In this document: one piece after another, positions 52,350 to 61,632 of the stretch
Layout of the letters: every line of letters starts with the position of its first letter
Position numbering within the stretch: position 1 is the first letter of the stretch
Origin: Chamaea fasciata
Lineage: Eukaryota; Chordata; Aves; Passeriformes; Sylviidae
Assembly (NCBI GenBank): GCA_029207755.1
Contig: JARCOQ010000001.1
Span: forward strand, 96,018,640-96,082,639
Direction of reading: 5' to 3'
Length of the DNA: 64,000 bases
Made by a program: the position numbers and the translations under genes
The notes under the pieces: model-generated
Database searches by the model: none
What the model saw: the letters and a program-made list of their open reading frames with translations, nothing else
What the model was told of the DNA's origin: nothing

Positions 52350-53248
52350 GAGGCGGAACAATGAGGCGGAGCTGAGGGTGGAGACGGCGGCGATGCGGAG
52401 CAGCCCACTCTCTCTCCAGCCCTTCCCCCCCCCCCCACCTGCGCGAGAGAAGCCAGCGGTGTGGGGGGGAACGAGTGCCGCGAGGGAAGACAGCACGGAA
52501 GAGAGCCGGTCCCAACAGGTGCAGCCGCCGCAGCGACAGAGACAGCAGCAGACCACCCTATCCCTTTGTCTCGAGAAAGGCAGTGACAACAATTTAAAAC
52601 AAAGAGTGCAAGTGAAAAACATCATCAAAGTTCGAAACTTGCTGAAGCAGCACATCAACAAATACTTTAGAGAGCCACGAAACATCACATCCTCAAGTGT
52701 GGAAGTCGGAGAAGCACAATTCCCTTCTTCCTTTGTCAAGTAACAGATGACAGTGACTCCAGAAAATAAAATACAGCGATCAGCTTTGAAAGTATATGAA
52801 TTGGCTGATCCCAAATGCACACATTCTACCTCAGAAAGTTACCCTCAGATTTTCACCTTGTATGCTGCTCAAAAACTGTTTGAACAATGACAATTTATAC
52901 CCATTGCAAGACGGTGACGACTCAAACCCTCGACTCTGTACCCCCCACACGACAAAAAAACCAAACAAACAAAAAAAACCAACAACAACAAAAAAAACAC
53001 GAACCCTTTCTTTTTCTCCTTGTTTTTCCCTTGCAAAAGAAAAAGGGGGAGACCCGACCCTGGCTGGACGCGGCTGGAAGGCTGAAAGCACCGACGATTT
53101 CAGATTCCTCTGAATGAAACACACAAGCAAAGTGACTGCCATCATAGTATGGGAGAAAGACCTAGTGTCCTGAAACAGGAGTGAATGTTTGAGTGAATGT
53201 TTGATTTGATGTACCTGGATCCAGGCTGAGTTGTGTTTGAGGTTGTGT
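52350..53248 (+). other. unidentified stretch where pol should be
   Basis: Between the gag stop and the nested LTR. A plus frame at 52,378-52,743 runs from a proline run encoded across the C12 tract into a Lys/Asn-rich segment. Shortly after, another frame opens at about 52,747 for some 45 codons. Neither shows retroviral protease, polymerase or integrase motifs. An A/C-rich tract follows (about 52,950-53,000), then a purine run, caaaagaaaaagggggaga (53,034-53,052), very like the polypurine tract next to the 3' LTR. The remainder to 53,248 is unassigned. Confidence 0.5.
53034..53052 (+). other. second polypurine-tract-like run
   Basis: caaaagaaaaagggggaga resembles the run at 55,617-55,632 almost base for base, but no LTR of this family follows it. 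Confidence 0.5.
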
Positions 53249-53253
53249 CTGAT

Positions 53254-53772
53254 TGTCCTGGGTTGAAGTATATTCTATCACCATCTTCATGAACTGTTGA
53301 AACCAGGTGAGGCAGTGCTCCCTGCCTCCTCCACTCTGGCTTATCTTCTGTTAATGGGCCCATCAGCACCTTTGCTACACAGCTCACAGATAACCCCCTC
53401 CTGGACTACCTCCTGTTAATGGGCCCATCAGGCCTTATCACATGACTCACCATCCCATTGTGAGATGCTCCGCCCAGAGGGAGAAACCAAGCATTCCAGC
53501 CTGGATATAAGCTGAGACTCTGAACACCAGAGTGGCGCTTACCCACTGGATTCCCAGAGGACCCGAGCTACCAGACCTTTCTACAGGATCACTGCTTCAG
53601 GAAGACCACCTGATCTGGACTGCTTCCATCACTACGCTCAGGTTGTATTCTGACTCTGTCAGTGGTCTTTTGTATTATTGCATCTATTTTATTTTACTTT
53701 CTTTCCTTTTTTCCTATTAAATTGTATCTCTGACTTGAAGCCTCTCATTTGTTTTGCCTTCAAACTACTACA
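53254..53772 (+). mobile_element. young solo LTR nested in the ERV, target duplication CTGAT
   Basis: A 519-bp LTR from TGTCCTGGG to CTACTACA, flanked by CTGAT at 53,249-53,253 and 53,773-53,777. It has a TATA-like tataa at 53,506-53,510, an ATTAAA polyadenylation signal at 53,716-53,721, and a 19-bp U3 word, ctgttaatgggcccatcag, present twice (53,348-53,366 and 53,413-53,431). It differs from the 61,107 copy by three substitutions and a two-base T-run change by eye, so both inserted recently. Confidence 0.96.
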
Positions 53773-53777
53773 CTGAT

Positions 53778-54193
53778 GTTGTGGTAATATTAGTTTTTGT
53801 GTGATTGAAGTTTAGATATTGTTAAGTTGCATTTAATGTTAAGTATAAGTTTAATTGTGTTTTGCGTTGTGTTTTTAGTGTTATAAATTTAATGTTTGCA
53901 GTTTTTCAATTATTTTAGGTTTTTAATTGTTTTAGGTTTTGTTTTAGGTTTTGTTAAGAAGTTTGTTCTTTCTCAGGACAAAGAAGTTTCAAAGAATGAT
54001 CCTGCTTGCGTGTCGAGCTGATTCACCTGTGCATGTCTGACAGTCAAGTGTGCCATCTGACAGTGATACAGAAGCTGACGGCGGTGACTCGCCTGGGGCA
54101 TCAGCATGAAAAAATAGTTTTTATAGTTATTATTATTATTATTATTATAAAGTTAAGCGTTTGTAATTAGGGAAAAACATTGCAGATATAGAA
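53778..54193 (+). other. ERV pre-env region
   Basis: T-rich sequence with a pyrimidine stretch ending gtttgttctttctcag at 53,976, a plausible acceptor for a spliced env message, and an (ATT)n run at about 54,129-54,152. No coding frame of note. Confidence 0.5.
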
Positions 54194-54367
54194 ATGTTTG
54201 TTTTAAGTAGTATTTTTCTAACGACAGTAGCTGGGATGCTTGACATTGAGAAAAGACAAAACATGTGGGTCACTTGGGCAAATCAGACTGGACAAGATTC
54301 ATTTTGCCTGTCTTTAGCCACACCATCCAGTCCTTTCCACACGTGTCTGATTGGAGTTCCATTGTAG
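54194..54367 (+). pseudogene. env: env N-terminal segment, ended by an in-frame TAG
   Basis: Fifty-seven codons from ATG at 54,194 to a TAG at 54,365-54,367, in the same frame as the long env frame that resumes at the ATG 54,371. The first 16 or so residues are hydrophobic and fit a signal peptide. One sequon (NQT) and a cysteine-containing SU start follow. The stop therefore separates the secretion signal from the rest of env. No indel is needed to explain the break. Confidence 0.8.
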
Positions 54368-54370
54368 TCC

Positions 54371-55540
54371 ATGACAGAGTTCAAAAACTGGACTCACGCC
54401 AAAATATATACCAACTTAACTGAAGCCTGGAATGTGTGGTGCAATAAGCCCACTAAGTCCTCCAGCACTGGGTTTGTCAATTGGTGTGAAGCTAACAAAA
54501 TAGCAAAAAATGGTTTGGGGGCACAAGCTGTTGCTGTTGCACAAAATCTTAAATTTATCAGTACTGAGCCACAAGAATTTGACCTCCTTGGTTCAGTACC
54601 AGGAAATTATTGTTTAATGTTCGGAAACATGAGACATCCCAAAGTCGGTGATACTTGGGCGTCTCCCAAATCTCCATTGTATAATAACTATTCAGAATAC
54701 TGCAGCAATTGGACTCATTTGATAACACTGTCAAAGACTACTGCGAGGAAATTGCCACCAGGAATCTTCCTCATCTGTGGGAATCGAGCCTGGTCTGCAA
54801 TGCCTCAAAGAGCTGCAGGAGGTCCATGTTATTTTGGAAAATTAACGTTATTTGCTCCCACCATTCATCAAATTTCTACATTGCCTCAAATGCCCCGACG
54901 ATCAAAACGTAGCACAATTGAATTAGACCCCAATTGCAAAGACACGGTGTCCTTATGGGGACGTCCAACTGTAATAGTATCTTCAATCTTTGCCCCAGGA
55001 GTTGCTTCAATGCAAGCTCTCACACAATTGAGAACTCTAGCTTGCTGGACAGCAAGGCAAATTAATATAACATCTAATATATTTAGTGAACTCGGCGCAG
55101 ATATTAAGGACATCCACCATGCAGTTCTTCAAAACAGAGCTACCATGGATTTTATTACCCTTGCACAAGGACATGGATGTGAAGAGTTTGAAGGCATGTG
55201 TTGTCTGAACTTGTCAGACCATTCTCAATCAATTTACAAGCAGCTCACCCAGCTCAAAAACAACATGGGAAAAATTATGGTTGTTAGTACTCCTTTTGAT
55301 AAATGGCTCACTTCATGGGGTTTCACTGGGTGGATCAAAGATTTAATTCATTTTAGTATTCTTCTTTTTATTGTTATCATAGCTATTTTAATAATAGTGC
55401 CTTGTTTGTTAGCATGTGTCCGAAAAATAGTAAGTCATGCCTTTGCCTCAGTTTGGATGGTTCAGGATGAAAAGGAAGGATTTATAAGAGAATTTCTTAG
55501 AGGAGGAGGGCATGATTTCTATTTGGATTTTAACATGTAA
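54371..55540 (+). CDS. env: retroviral envelope, open 389-codon part
   Basis: Envelope glycoprotein of an alpharetrovirus-like ERV; in a virus it would bind a receptor and fuse membranes. From this start: SU remainder 1-180 with cysteines at 24, 39, 81, 111, 136 and 153, no CxxC motif, and sequons at N6, N15, N106 and N113; a furin-type site RRSKR (176-180); then TM (181-389) with an internal fusion loop bounded by C189 and C225, a helical region leading to the CX6CC motif C270...C277-C278, sequons at N232 and N280, a membrane anchor at about 325-350 and a cytoplasmic tail of about 39 residues. Internal fusion loop plus CX6CC is the avian alpharetrovirus arrangement. The whole env is shorter than usual in SU. 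An in-frame TAG just upstream cuts off the signal peptide, so surface expression is doubtful. Confidence 0.92.
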   Translation: MTEFKNWTHAKIYTNLTEAWNVWCNKPTKSSSTGFVNWCEANKIAKNGLGAQAVAVAQNLKFISTEPQEFDLLGSVPGNYCLMFGNMRHPKVGDTWASPKSPLYNNYSEYCSNWTHLITLSKTTARKLPPGIFLICGNRAWSAMPQRAAGGPCYFGKLTLFAPTIHQISTLPQMPRRSKRSTIELDPNCKDTVSLWGRPTVIVSSIFAPGVASMQALTQLRTLACWTARQINITSNIFSELGADIKDIHHAVLQNRATMDFITLAQGHGCEEFEGMCCLNLSDHSQSIYKQLTQLKNNMGKIMVVSTPFDKWLTSWGFTGWIKDLIHFSILLFIVIIAILIIVPCLLACVRKIVSHAFASVWMVQDEKEGFIREFLRGGGHDFYLDFNM

Positions 55541-55616
55541 ATGATAGTTAAATTAAATTAAGTTCAGTTCAGTTAAGTTAAGCTAAGTTATATTGTAGCC
55601 TCAGTCTGGCTGATTC

Positions 55617-55632
55617 AAAAGAAAAAGGGAGA
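55617..55632 (+). other. polypurine tract
   Basis: aaaagaaaaagggaga directly precedes the 3' LTR, the expected place for the plus-strand primer of reverse transcription. Confidence 0.85.
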
Positions 55633-55634
55633 TT

Positions 55635-56052
55635 TGTAGGAGATGAGCTGTACTTGAATCATCCAGACTGAGCAATATGCTAGGCCTCTGCGCCGTGGCA
55701 CTGAGCCCTGTCTAGGTTGTGGCGCAGATAGAAATTAGTGCCAAGTGTGTGTTGCATTTAGAAATTTCATTTAAGGTGTTGCAAGGGTCAAAGGGTTTGA
55801 CAGTAGCTAACAAGTACAGTAATTGGTGTGGACGTAGTAGCTACCTTAAACAGTTTACTAAACAATAGGTGTTTGCATTCTTCCCTGTGCCTTGTACCAA
55901 TGAGAATGTTTCTAGAAGTGTAAATTATATAGAGTGTGTGAAACCTGCCATCTTACACAGAATAAAAGAGGAAACGTAGCAGTAATCATATTGATCGGAC
56001 CTACATTTGCTCTCCTGACTTCCTTTCATTATTTTGGGGTTCCCCTGCGACT
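55635..56052 (+). repeat. 3' LTR of the ERV
   Basis: 418 bp starting TGTAGGAGATGAGC and ending ctgcgact. AATAAA at 55,961-55,966 marks R. It aligns along its length with the solo LTR at 46,389-46,791. It has no TATA box of good quality before R. The bases after it, tcgttg, would be the target duplication, but its partner is lost with the 5' LTR. Confidence 0.92.
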
Positions 56053-59000
56053 TCGTTGGTCAGCTAGTGAAAGCCTTTAATTTTCTTACGCTTCTTACCA
56101 AAGGAGACAGCATGTTGCTGGGGGCAAGTATTGAAACACATCACATGTTTTTGTGCACATCAATATTTGAAATTTTACAATTAGAATTTTAAACCTCGTA
56201 TTATAACACGTGAAGGGAAGCAGGAAGCATTCCATAATTCAGATCCAAATTATAAGACCGTCTTTTGATCTCCAATAAACACTTCTCAGAGCTGAAAATG
56301 GCAGATGCATGTCTGCTACCTCATCAGCTTTTTCTCTATTATAGTCAGTTATTTCTCTATTCAATTCAGATTACTTCACAATAACAGGGCAAAGGCAATA
56401 CCTGGCTAAGATCTGGATTTTTTTCTTTCACATCAGCTGTGCATCTCCCCTCAGTGTCATTAAGAAAACCATTAGCATTTTCTGGTACATATTCTCCTTC
56501 AAAGGCCAGAGATGAGAGCCCTGAAAAGCCAATAACAACCTTTGAAAACACATTCCTAGTATTTATGGCCATATTCCATTTCAAATCAAAGTTCTGCATG
56601 CTTAGAGACAGTCAGTAGAAACACTGGAATAATTGTAGGGCATGATGCACAAGACAGCTTCCTTTAAGATTCCCCTGCCAAGGAAGGGTGTGCAGGATAA
56701 CTAGTATTTTGTACAGCTTAGTCCCACAGTGCTGTTTTGCCTAGCAAAAAAAGCCTCATGAAAAAAAGGAAGCTAGTAGAGCACTACTCTCAAATGTGCC
56801 ACTGTAGTAATGGAGAGACATACAAAGCAGTACACTATCCTTGTATCTATCTCAGCTCAACTCCTTCCCAAAAGAATTTCCACCTGACTGTCAATGGATA
56901 TGCACAATCCTCACTCCAGTCAGTGCAAGTGTAAGCGCTCTTGGTGCATGCAGGCATTTGGGTCAGCCACTGACACAGTCACCTGTTGAGGTGGTTCTGC
57001 TTTCTGCTTTCTCCCAAATACATCATTCACTTTGTTCATTCACCTAGTAAAGTTTGCTACAAATAAGAGCTCATTTGTCTCCACTCTTATCAGAATGTTC
57101 CAACTCCGTGATAAAACCATAACTCCACCACTGCTTCCAAAATTAAATGCTCAGCCAGCTTCAATCCAATCATCCAACACCTGGGGAGGAGCCAGAGTCA
57201 GGAGGGAAGTTGCTGGCTCAGAACTGCTCTGAGCTCATGCCACATTTCAGGAGCTCAAGGCTTTTCTTTGCATCTTACATGAACCAAACTGACAGGTGAA
57301 CAGAGAAAATGTGGCTCAGATTAGGACTGGTGCTCCACAGCTGGGCCTCCATACAGCCACTCGAAACAAGCAACCATGAAGCAAAGCAATCACTTTTCTG
57401 ACCAACAGACAAAAACTTACAGGGAAAGAAATAATAGAAGGGCCCTCCTTCTTCATTCTAGCTTACATCTACAAAAAATTGCTTCATATTCCATTTTTAT
57501 GAGGATATTAAAGAGTACTAAAGTGTCACCTGCTGAGTGGAAGCTGTTATTAGATTCCACTTAGACCAAAGTAGCACAAGCCTTTTATAATACCACAGCA
57601 CTATTTCTTCAAGTGGAAAGAGAGGAGAGAAATATCTGGTAATATGCAGCTGTGAAATAAAAATCATCAGTCAATCAGGCTTAGACTTTGAGAAACACCC
57701 ACTGTAGCATCTCCACAGATTGAAAAAATTAAAATTAAAAAAACCCTAACAATTAATCTGCTTTTAAGTTGAACTTTTCATCATCATTTTCATAACCCTC
57801 CTCACATAATTTTTATGAGCATGTAAAGAATATACATTTTTCTTGATTATTTATGGAAAATGGGTCTTACATAAACTCAAAAAAATTCCTGTAATTAAAA
57901 AAGCCACTTGCTTTGGGAGGAGAGTGGCTGTTGTGTTCTCCTCCAAGCAGAGTAGAAATAATGGGAGTCAAAAATCAGTCAACTAATTACAGATCTTAAA
58001 CTTCAAGATTATGTCAGCTACTGGACTAGTTAAAGAATAAATCCTTTTCGCAGTCTTGCATTATAAACGAATTATGTGAAATTGGAATCTAGGTATGGAC
58101 AGTTCACAAACAAGACCAAAACTGATGAAAAATTAAGCACAAAATCAGAGGAATGGTAACAACATTAGAAATTTATTTAAAATGAAGCATAAAGACCCCT
58201 AGGGAAGAATCCTAATAGCGAAAAGTTCTGCTTATCTACTATTCCAGTACATGATTATGTTTTAGCATGACTTTGACAGCACAGCATGCTCACCTTTGAA
58301 TGTGGGTTTTTTCCTTTCTTATGTCTTCCCCTCTTATTTGTGGTGGAAAAGACACATTTTGTCTCCTTACGCAGCTTCTTGTTGTGCTTCATGGCTTCCC
58401 AAGACTGTTCAAACATCTCACACACACAAACAGACCCAAAGGGCCTTACTCCTTACCCAGAACTGTTTATGAAAGATTTGAGAGTTGCAACACTTCCTGC
58501 AGCTGCTCAAGGGTAAGCCAGCAACTTCCTAAGCAGGTGCAAAAAATATTACATCAGGGGATTTTGGACAATGTCCAGCCAGACTGTCTGCAGACCAGAA
58601 GGAGAGGGACCCAGCATCCTGAGACTGTCACCTGGGAAAGGTAGCTGTTTCTCCTGGATCTGCTAAGTTCATTCACCTTCTTCTTGGGCCCAGCTAAATT
58701 CAACCTCAGTTTGAGGAAGAACAATGTGATGTGGCACATCACCCGTGAAGTGTCACAAACTCTCGACATAAGAAAGCTGTTACAGGGTCTGATAATACTT
58801 AAGCACCGTGAGTAGTAGGGTATTTTCTGAGCCTTTATCAAACTCCTCTGGCTGATGAAAACAATGACTTATTTTCACAGTGATGGTTAAACACCAGTCT
58901 GTTTCCCTGCATAGAAATAGCCAACAGCAGAAAGATCCTTACATTTTTGCACCTATTTTTTGTAAGTAGTAATACTAATACCTTACCCCTGCATACTGCT

Positions 59001-61101
59001 AATCAGCCTAGATATATATTAGATATATATACTCCCCAGTAACAGGAAGCAAAAAACCATGATAGATTACAGTGCAACGTGGTAAATTATACATAATATA
59101 GAACCATACTAAGATCATTGTGCTTCTTAAGCTACCTTCCTGCAGGTAACAATCGGATTCAGTGCCTCACTGATAACTCCCAGTCCCACAGGCAGACAGA
59201 GAACCCAATTCTAGATGCCAGAATGCTCATTTTAACATTTCTATGTTTATTTTATAACAATACCTTAATATGAAATAATACATTTTAGCAGTCAGTGAAA
59301 TTTAAGAAAGATATTTATGTATCTGAAAGGCAAAACATCAGTTTCTTGAAAGCTGCAAAGAATTGTGCTCATAATTGTTCATCAATGCACTATGTCTTGA
59401 CAGCCTTTAATTTCCACTCCTTCTATACTCAGCACTTATCTTAGAGAAAATTTATAATTTTACAAAGCTGCCTTATCTCTATTATTTTTTATGCGCACTA
59501 CAGGCACCTCATACATCGCCTTCAAGTTTGTCAATGCAGCCAGCAACATGTGTTTATCTTTTGCAGATTACACAACAGGCTGAAGAAGTTGACTTATCTG
59601 CTTCAGAGTACAGAAGATTACATTTCTTGTCTTGGAACTACTTTCCAACACTGAATTGTGTACTATTCTGTAAAGATAAACAGAAATGACAGAGCCTTGG
59701 CAATTAACCATGTAAAGTACTTTTTTTAAAAAAGTATTATTACATAATAAACTTCTGTAATTGAAACAAGACCCTGAATACAAAACATATTAGTATTCAT
59801 ACCTATTGTGTTGTCAACAGTTAACCACATGAATAATACCACATGTAGCCCAGAGCAAGAAAATCTATTTTTTTTGTCTCTGCTGAGTTAATCTCCATTA
59901 TTGTACTTTTATGGTTGATCCATTTAGAAAACAAGAATGTAGAAACTGTTTTGCAAACCAGAAGTACCAGGAAAGTTTGCATTAACTTTTTCTTTTCATA
60001 ATACGTTTATATTTTCATTTTCACTGCCTCTAAAAATATACTGTCCATTATTTATGCATTGCATAATTCATACCAGTCTATCAAGTTATACTATATTATT
60101 TTACCACCAAGTAACTTTACACAGAAATCTTATTCAATGGGGGTTTTTTAAATACAGCCTTTTACAATAAGCTCCATGAAGACTGTTTTCAATTATTGAT
60201 CTTACCACAATAAAATTCAAAAAGGTCGTGAAAGGTGTTGAAAGGCATATCAGCTGACAGTCCTGAGATTTAACAGCAGACTGCTTCCTAACATCACCTT
60301 TAAATTGCTTATATTATTTTATTCCAAGTGACTTAGAATTATTACATTTTTATATCTTTAACTACTTGTTAGTTGACTTGGAAATATGAGCACTGATACT
60401 GATGGCCACCTTGTGAGTATAAGCTATCACCATTAGTCCAAGGCATCAACTGAGGTACACATCCATTTGGCTCACAGCACTCCTGCTAAAATATTGTTAC
60501 TGCGGTCTTCAGTTGACATTGGCTTCACCAATGTTGAAAATTCTTCCAGAACTTTAAGAAAATATTGGTATTTATATCAGTGACCTCTTGACAAATGCCA
60601 GAATTCACACGTTTTTTGAAAAAAAAAAATACTCAGGAAAAATAAATGTAACAGGTGTTACAACTTGCTGAAAAAAAAGCACTTGAAAAACTGAACCCTA
60701 ACATTAAAAACTGTAAAGTTTTCAGCTCATGACAATGAAAAGGTAATTCTCTTCCTACTTAGCAGGAGACTCAGAAGATCCTTCTCTTTTTTCATACTAA
60801 TAGAACTTTCACAAAGATTTGCAAAATTATTGATAAATTGCAGAACAGAAAGATTTAAGCTCTTAAAAACCTTGAAAATATGGATAAAAGGCTGAAAAAG
60901 CACATTATTCTGGCATGATATGGTCATGATATGTTTTTTTAATGAAAGACCCAATGTCTCCTGTGGTTTAACAAAGAAACAGTTATCTGTGACAAATAAC
61001 AAATTCCAGTTGTTTTCTCTTCTCCCTATTCCACTGCACTGGTATCCCTGAATGGTGGCTCTTGTAGAGTGTGATTATAACATTTATTGTAGTCTAAATA
61101 A
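56053..61101. other. intronic or flanking, nothing recognised
   Basis: Five kilobases without named repeats. Searched by eye on the minus strand for the missing RAMP3 middle exon (a Trp-Cys pair close to a donor site) without success. Candidate frames at 56,366-56,599 and 58,554-58,841 do not fit. Confidence 0.5.
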
Positions 61102-61106
61102 CAAAT

Positions 61107-61627
61107 TGTCCTGGGTTGAAGTATATTCTATCACCATCTTCATGAACTGTTGAAACCAGGTGAGGCAGTGCTCCCTGCCTCCTCCACTCTGGCTTATCTT
61201 CTGTTAATGGGCCCATCAGCACCTTTGCTACACAGCTCACAGATAACCCCCTCCTGGACTACCTCCTGTTAATGGGCCCATCAGGCCTTATCACATGACT
61301 CACCATCCCATTGTGGGATGCTCCGCCCAGAGGGAGAAACCAAGCATTCCAGCCTGGATATAAGCTGAGACTCTGAACACCAGAGTGGCGCTTACCCACT
61401 GGATTCCCAGAGGACCCGAGCTACCAGACCTTTCTACAGGATCACTGCTTCAGGAAGACCACCTGATCTGGACTGCTTCCATCACTACGCTCAGGTTGTA
61501 TTCTGACTCTGTCAGTGGTCTTTTGTATTATTGCATCGATTTTATTTTACTTTCTTTCCTTTTTTTTCCTATTAAATTGTATCTCTGACTTGGAGCCTCT
61601 CATTTGTTTTGCCTTCAAACTACTACA
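61107..61627 (+). mobile_element. young solo LTR with target duplication CAAAT
   Basis: A 521-bp LTR, flanked by CAAAT at 61,102-61,106 and 61,628-61,632. It is nearly identical to 53,254-53,772: three substitutions and two extra T in a T run by eye. It shares the TATA-like word, the doubled gggcccat U3 element and the ATTAAA signal. Confidence 0.96.
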
Positions 61628-61632
61628 CAAAT

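Larger units (their letters stand above)
51392..56052 (+). mobile_element. defective endogenous retrovirus (gag remnant, env, no pol)
   Basis: Order on the plus strand: LTR 3' end, primer-binding-like site, leader, short gag frame, unidentified stretch, nested solo LTR, pre-env leader with a splice-acceptor-like site, env, polypurine tract, complete 3' LTR. The 5' LTR remnant and the matching part of the 3' LTR differ at about 6 of 67 positions by eye, so the insertion is not recent unless the two ends came from different elements. No reverse transcriptase, integrase or protease motif was seen in any frame. The TM subunit layout points to an alpharetrovirus-type envelope. Without the nested LTR the element is about 4.1 kb. 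Confidence 0.93.

Noticed and set aside
46389..56052. Reading 46,389 and 55,635 as the two LTRs of one full-length provirus
   Set aside because: The 46,389 LTR has its own 6-bp target duplication and is not followed by a primer site or viral sequence. The gag leader has its own LTR remnant at 51,392.
60225..60310. Candidate RAMP3 middle exon on the minus strand ending in a FIV-like string before a gtaag donor
   Set aside because: The phase does not fit the terminal exon and the upstream residues lack the expected Cys and Trp-Cys pattern.
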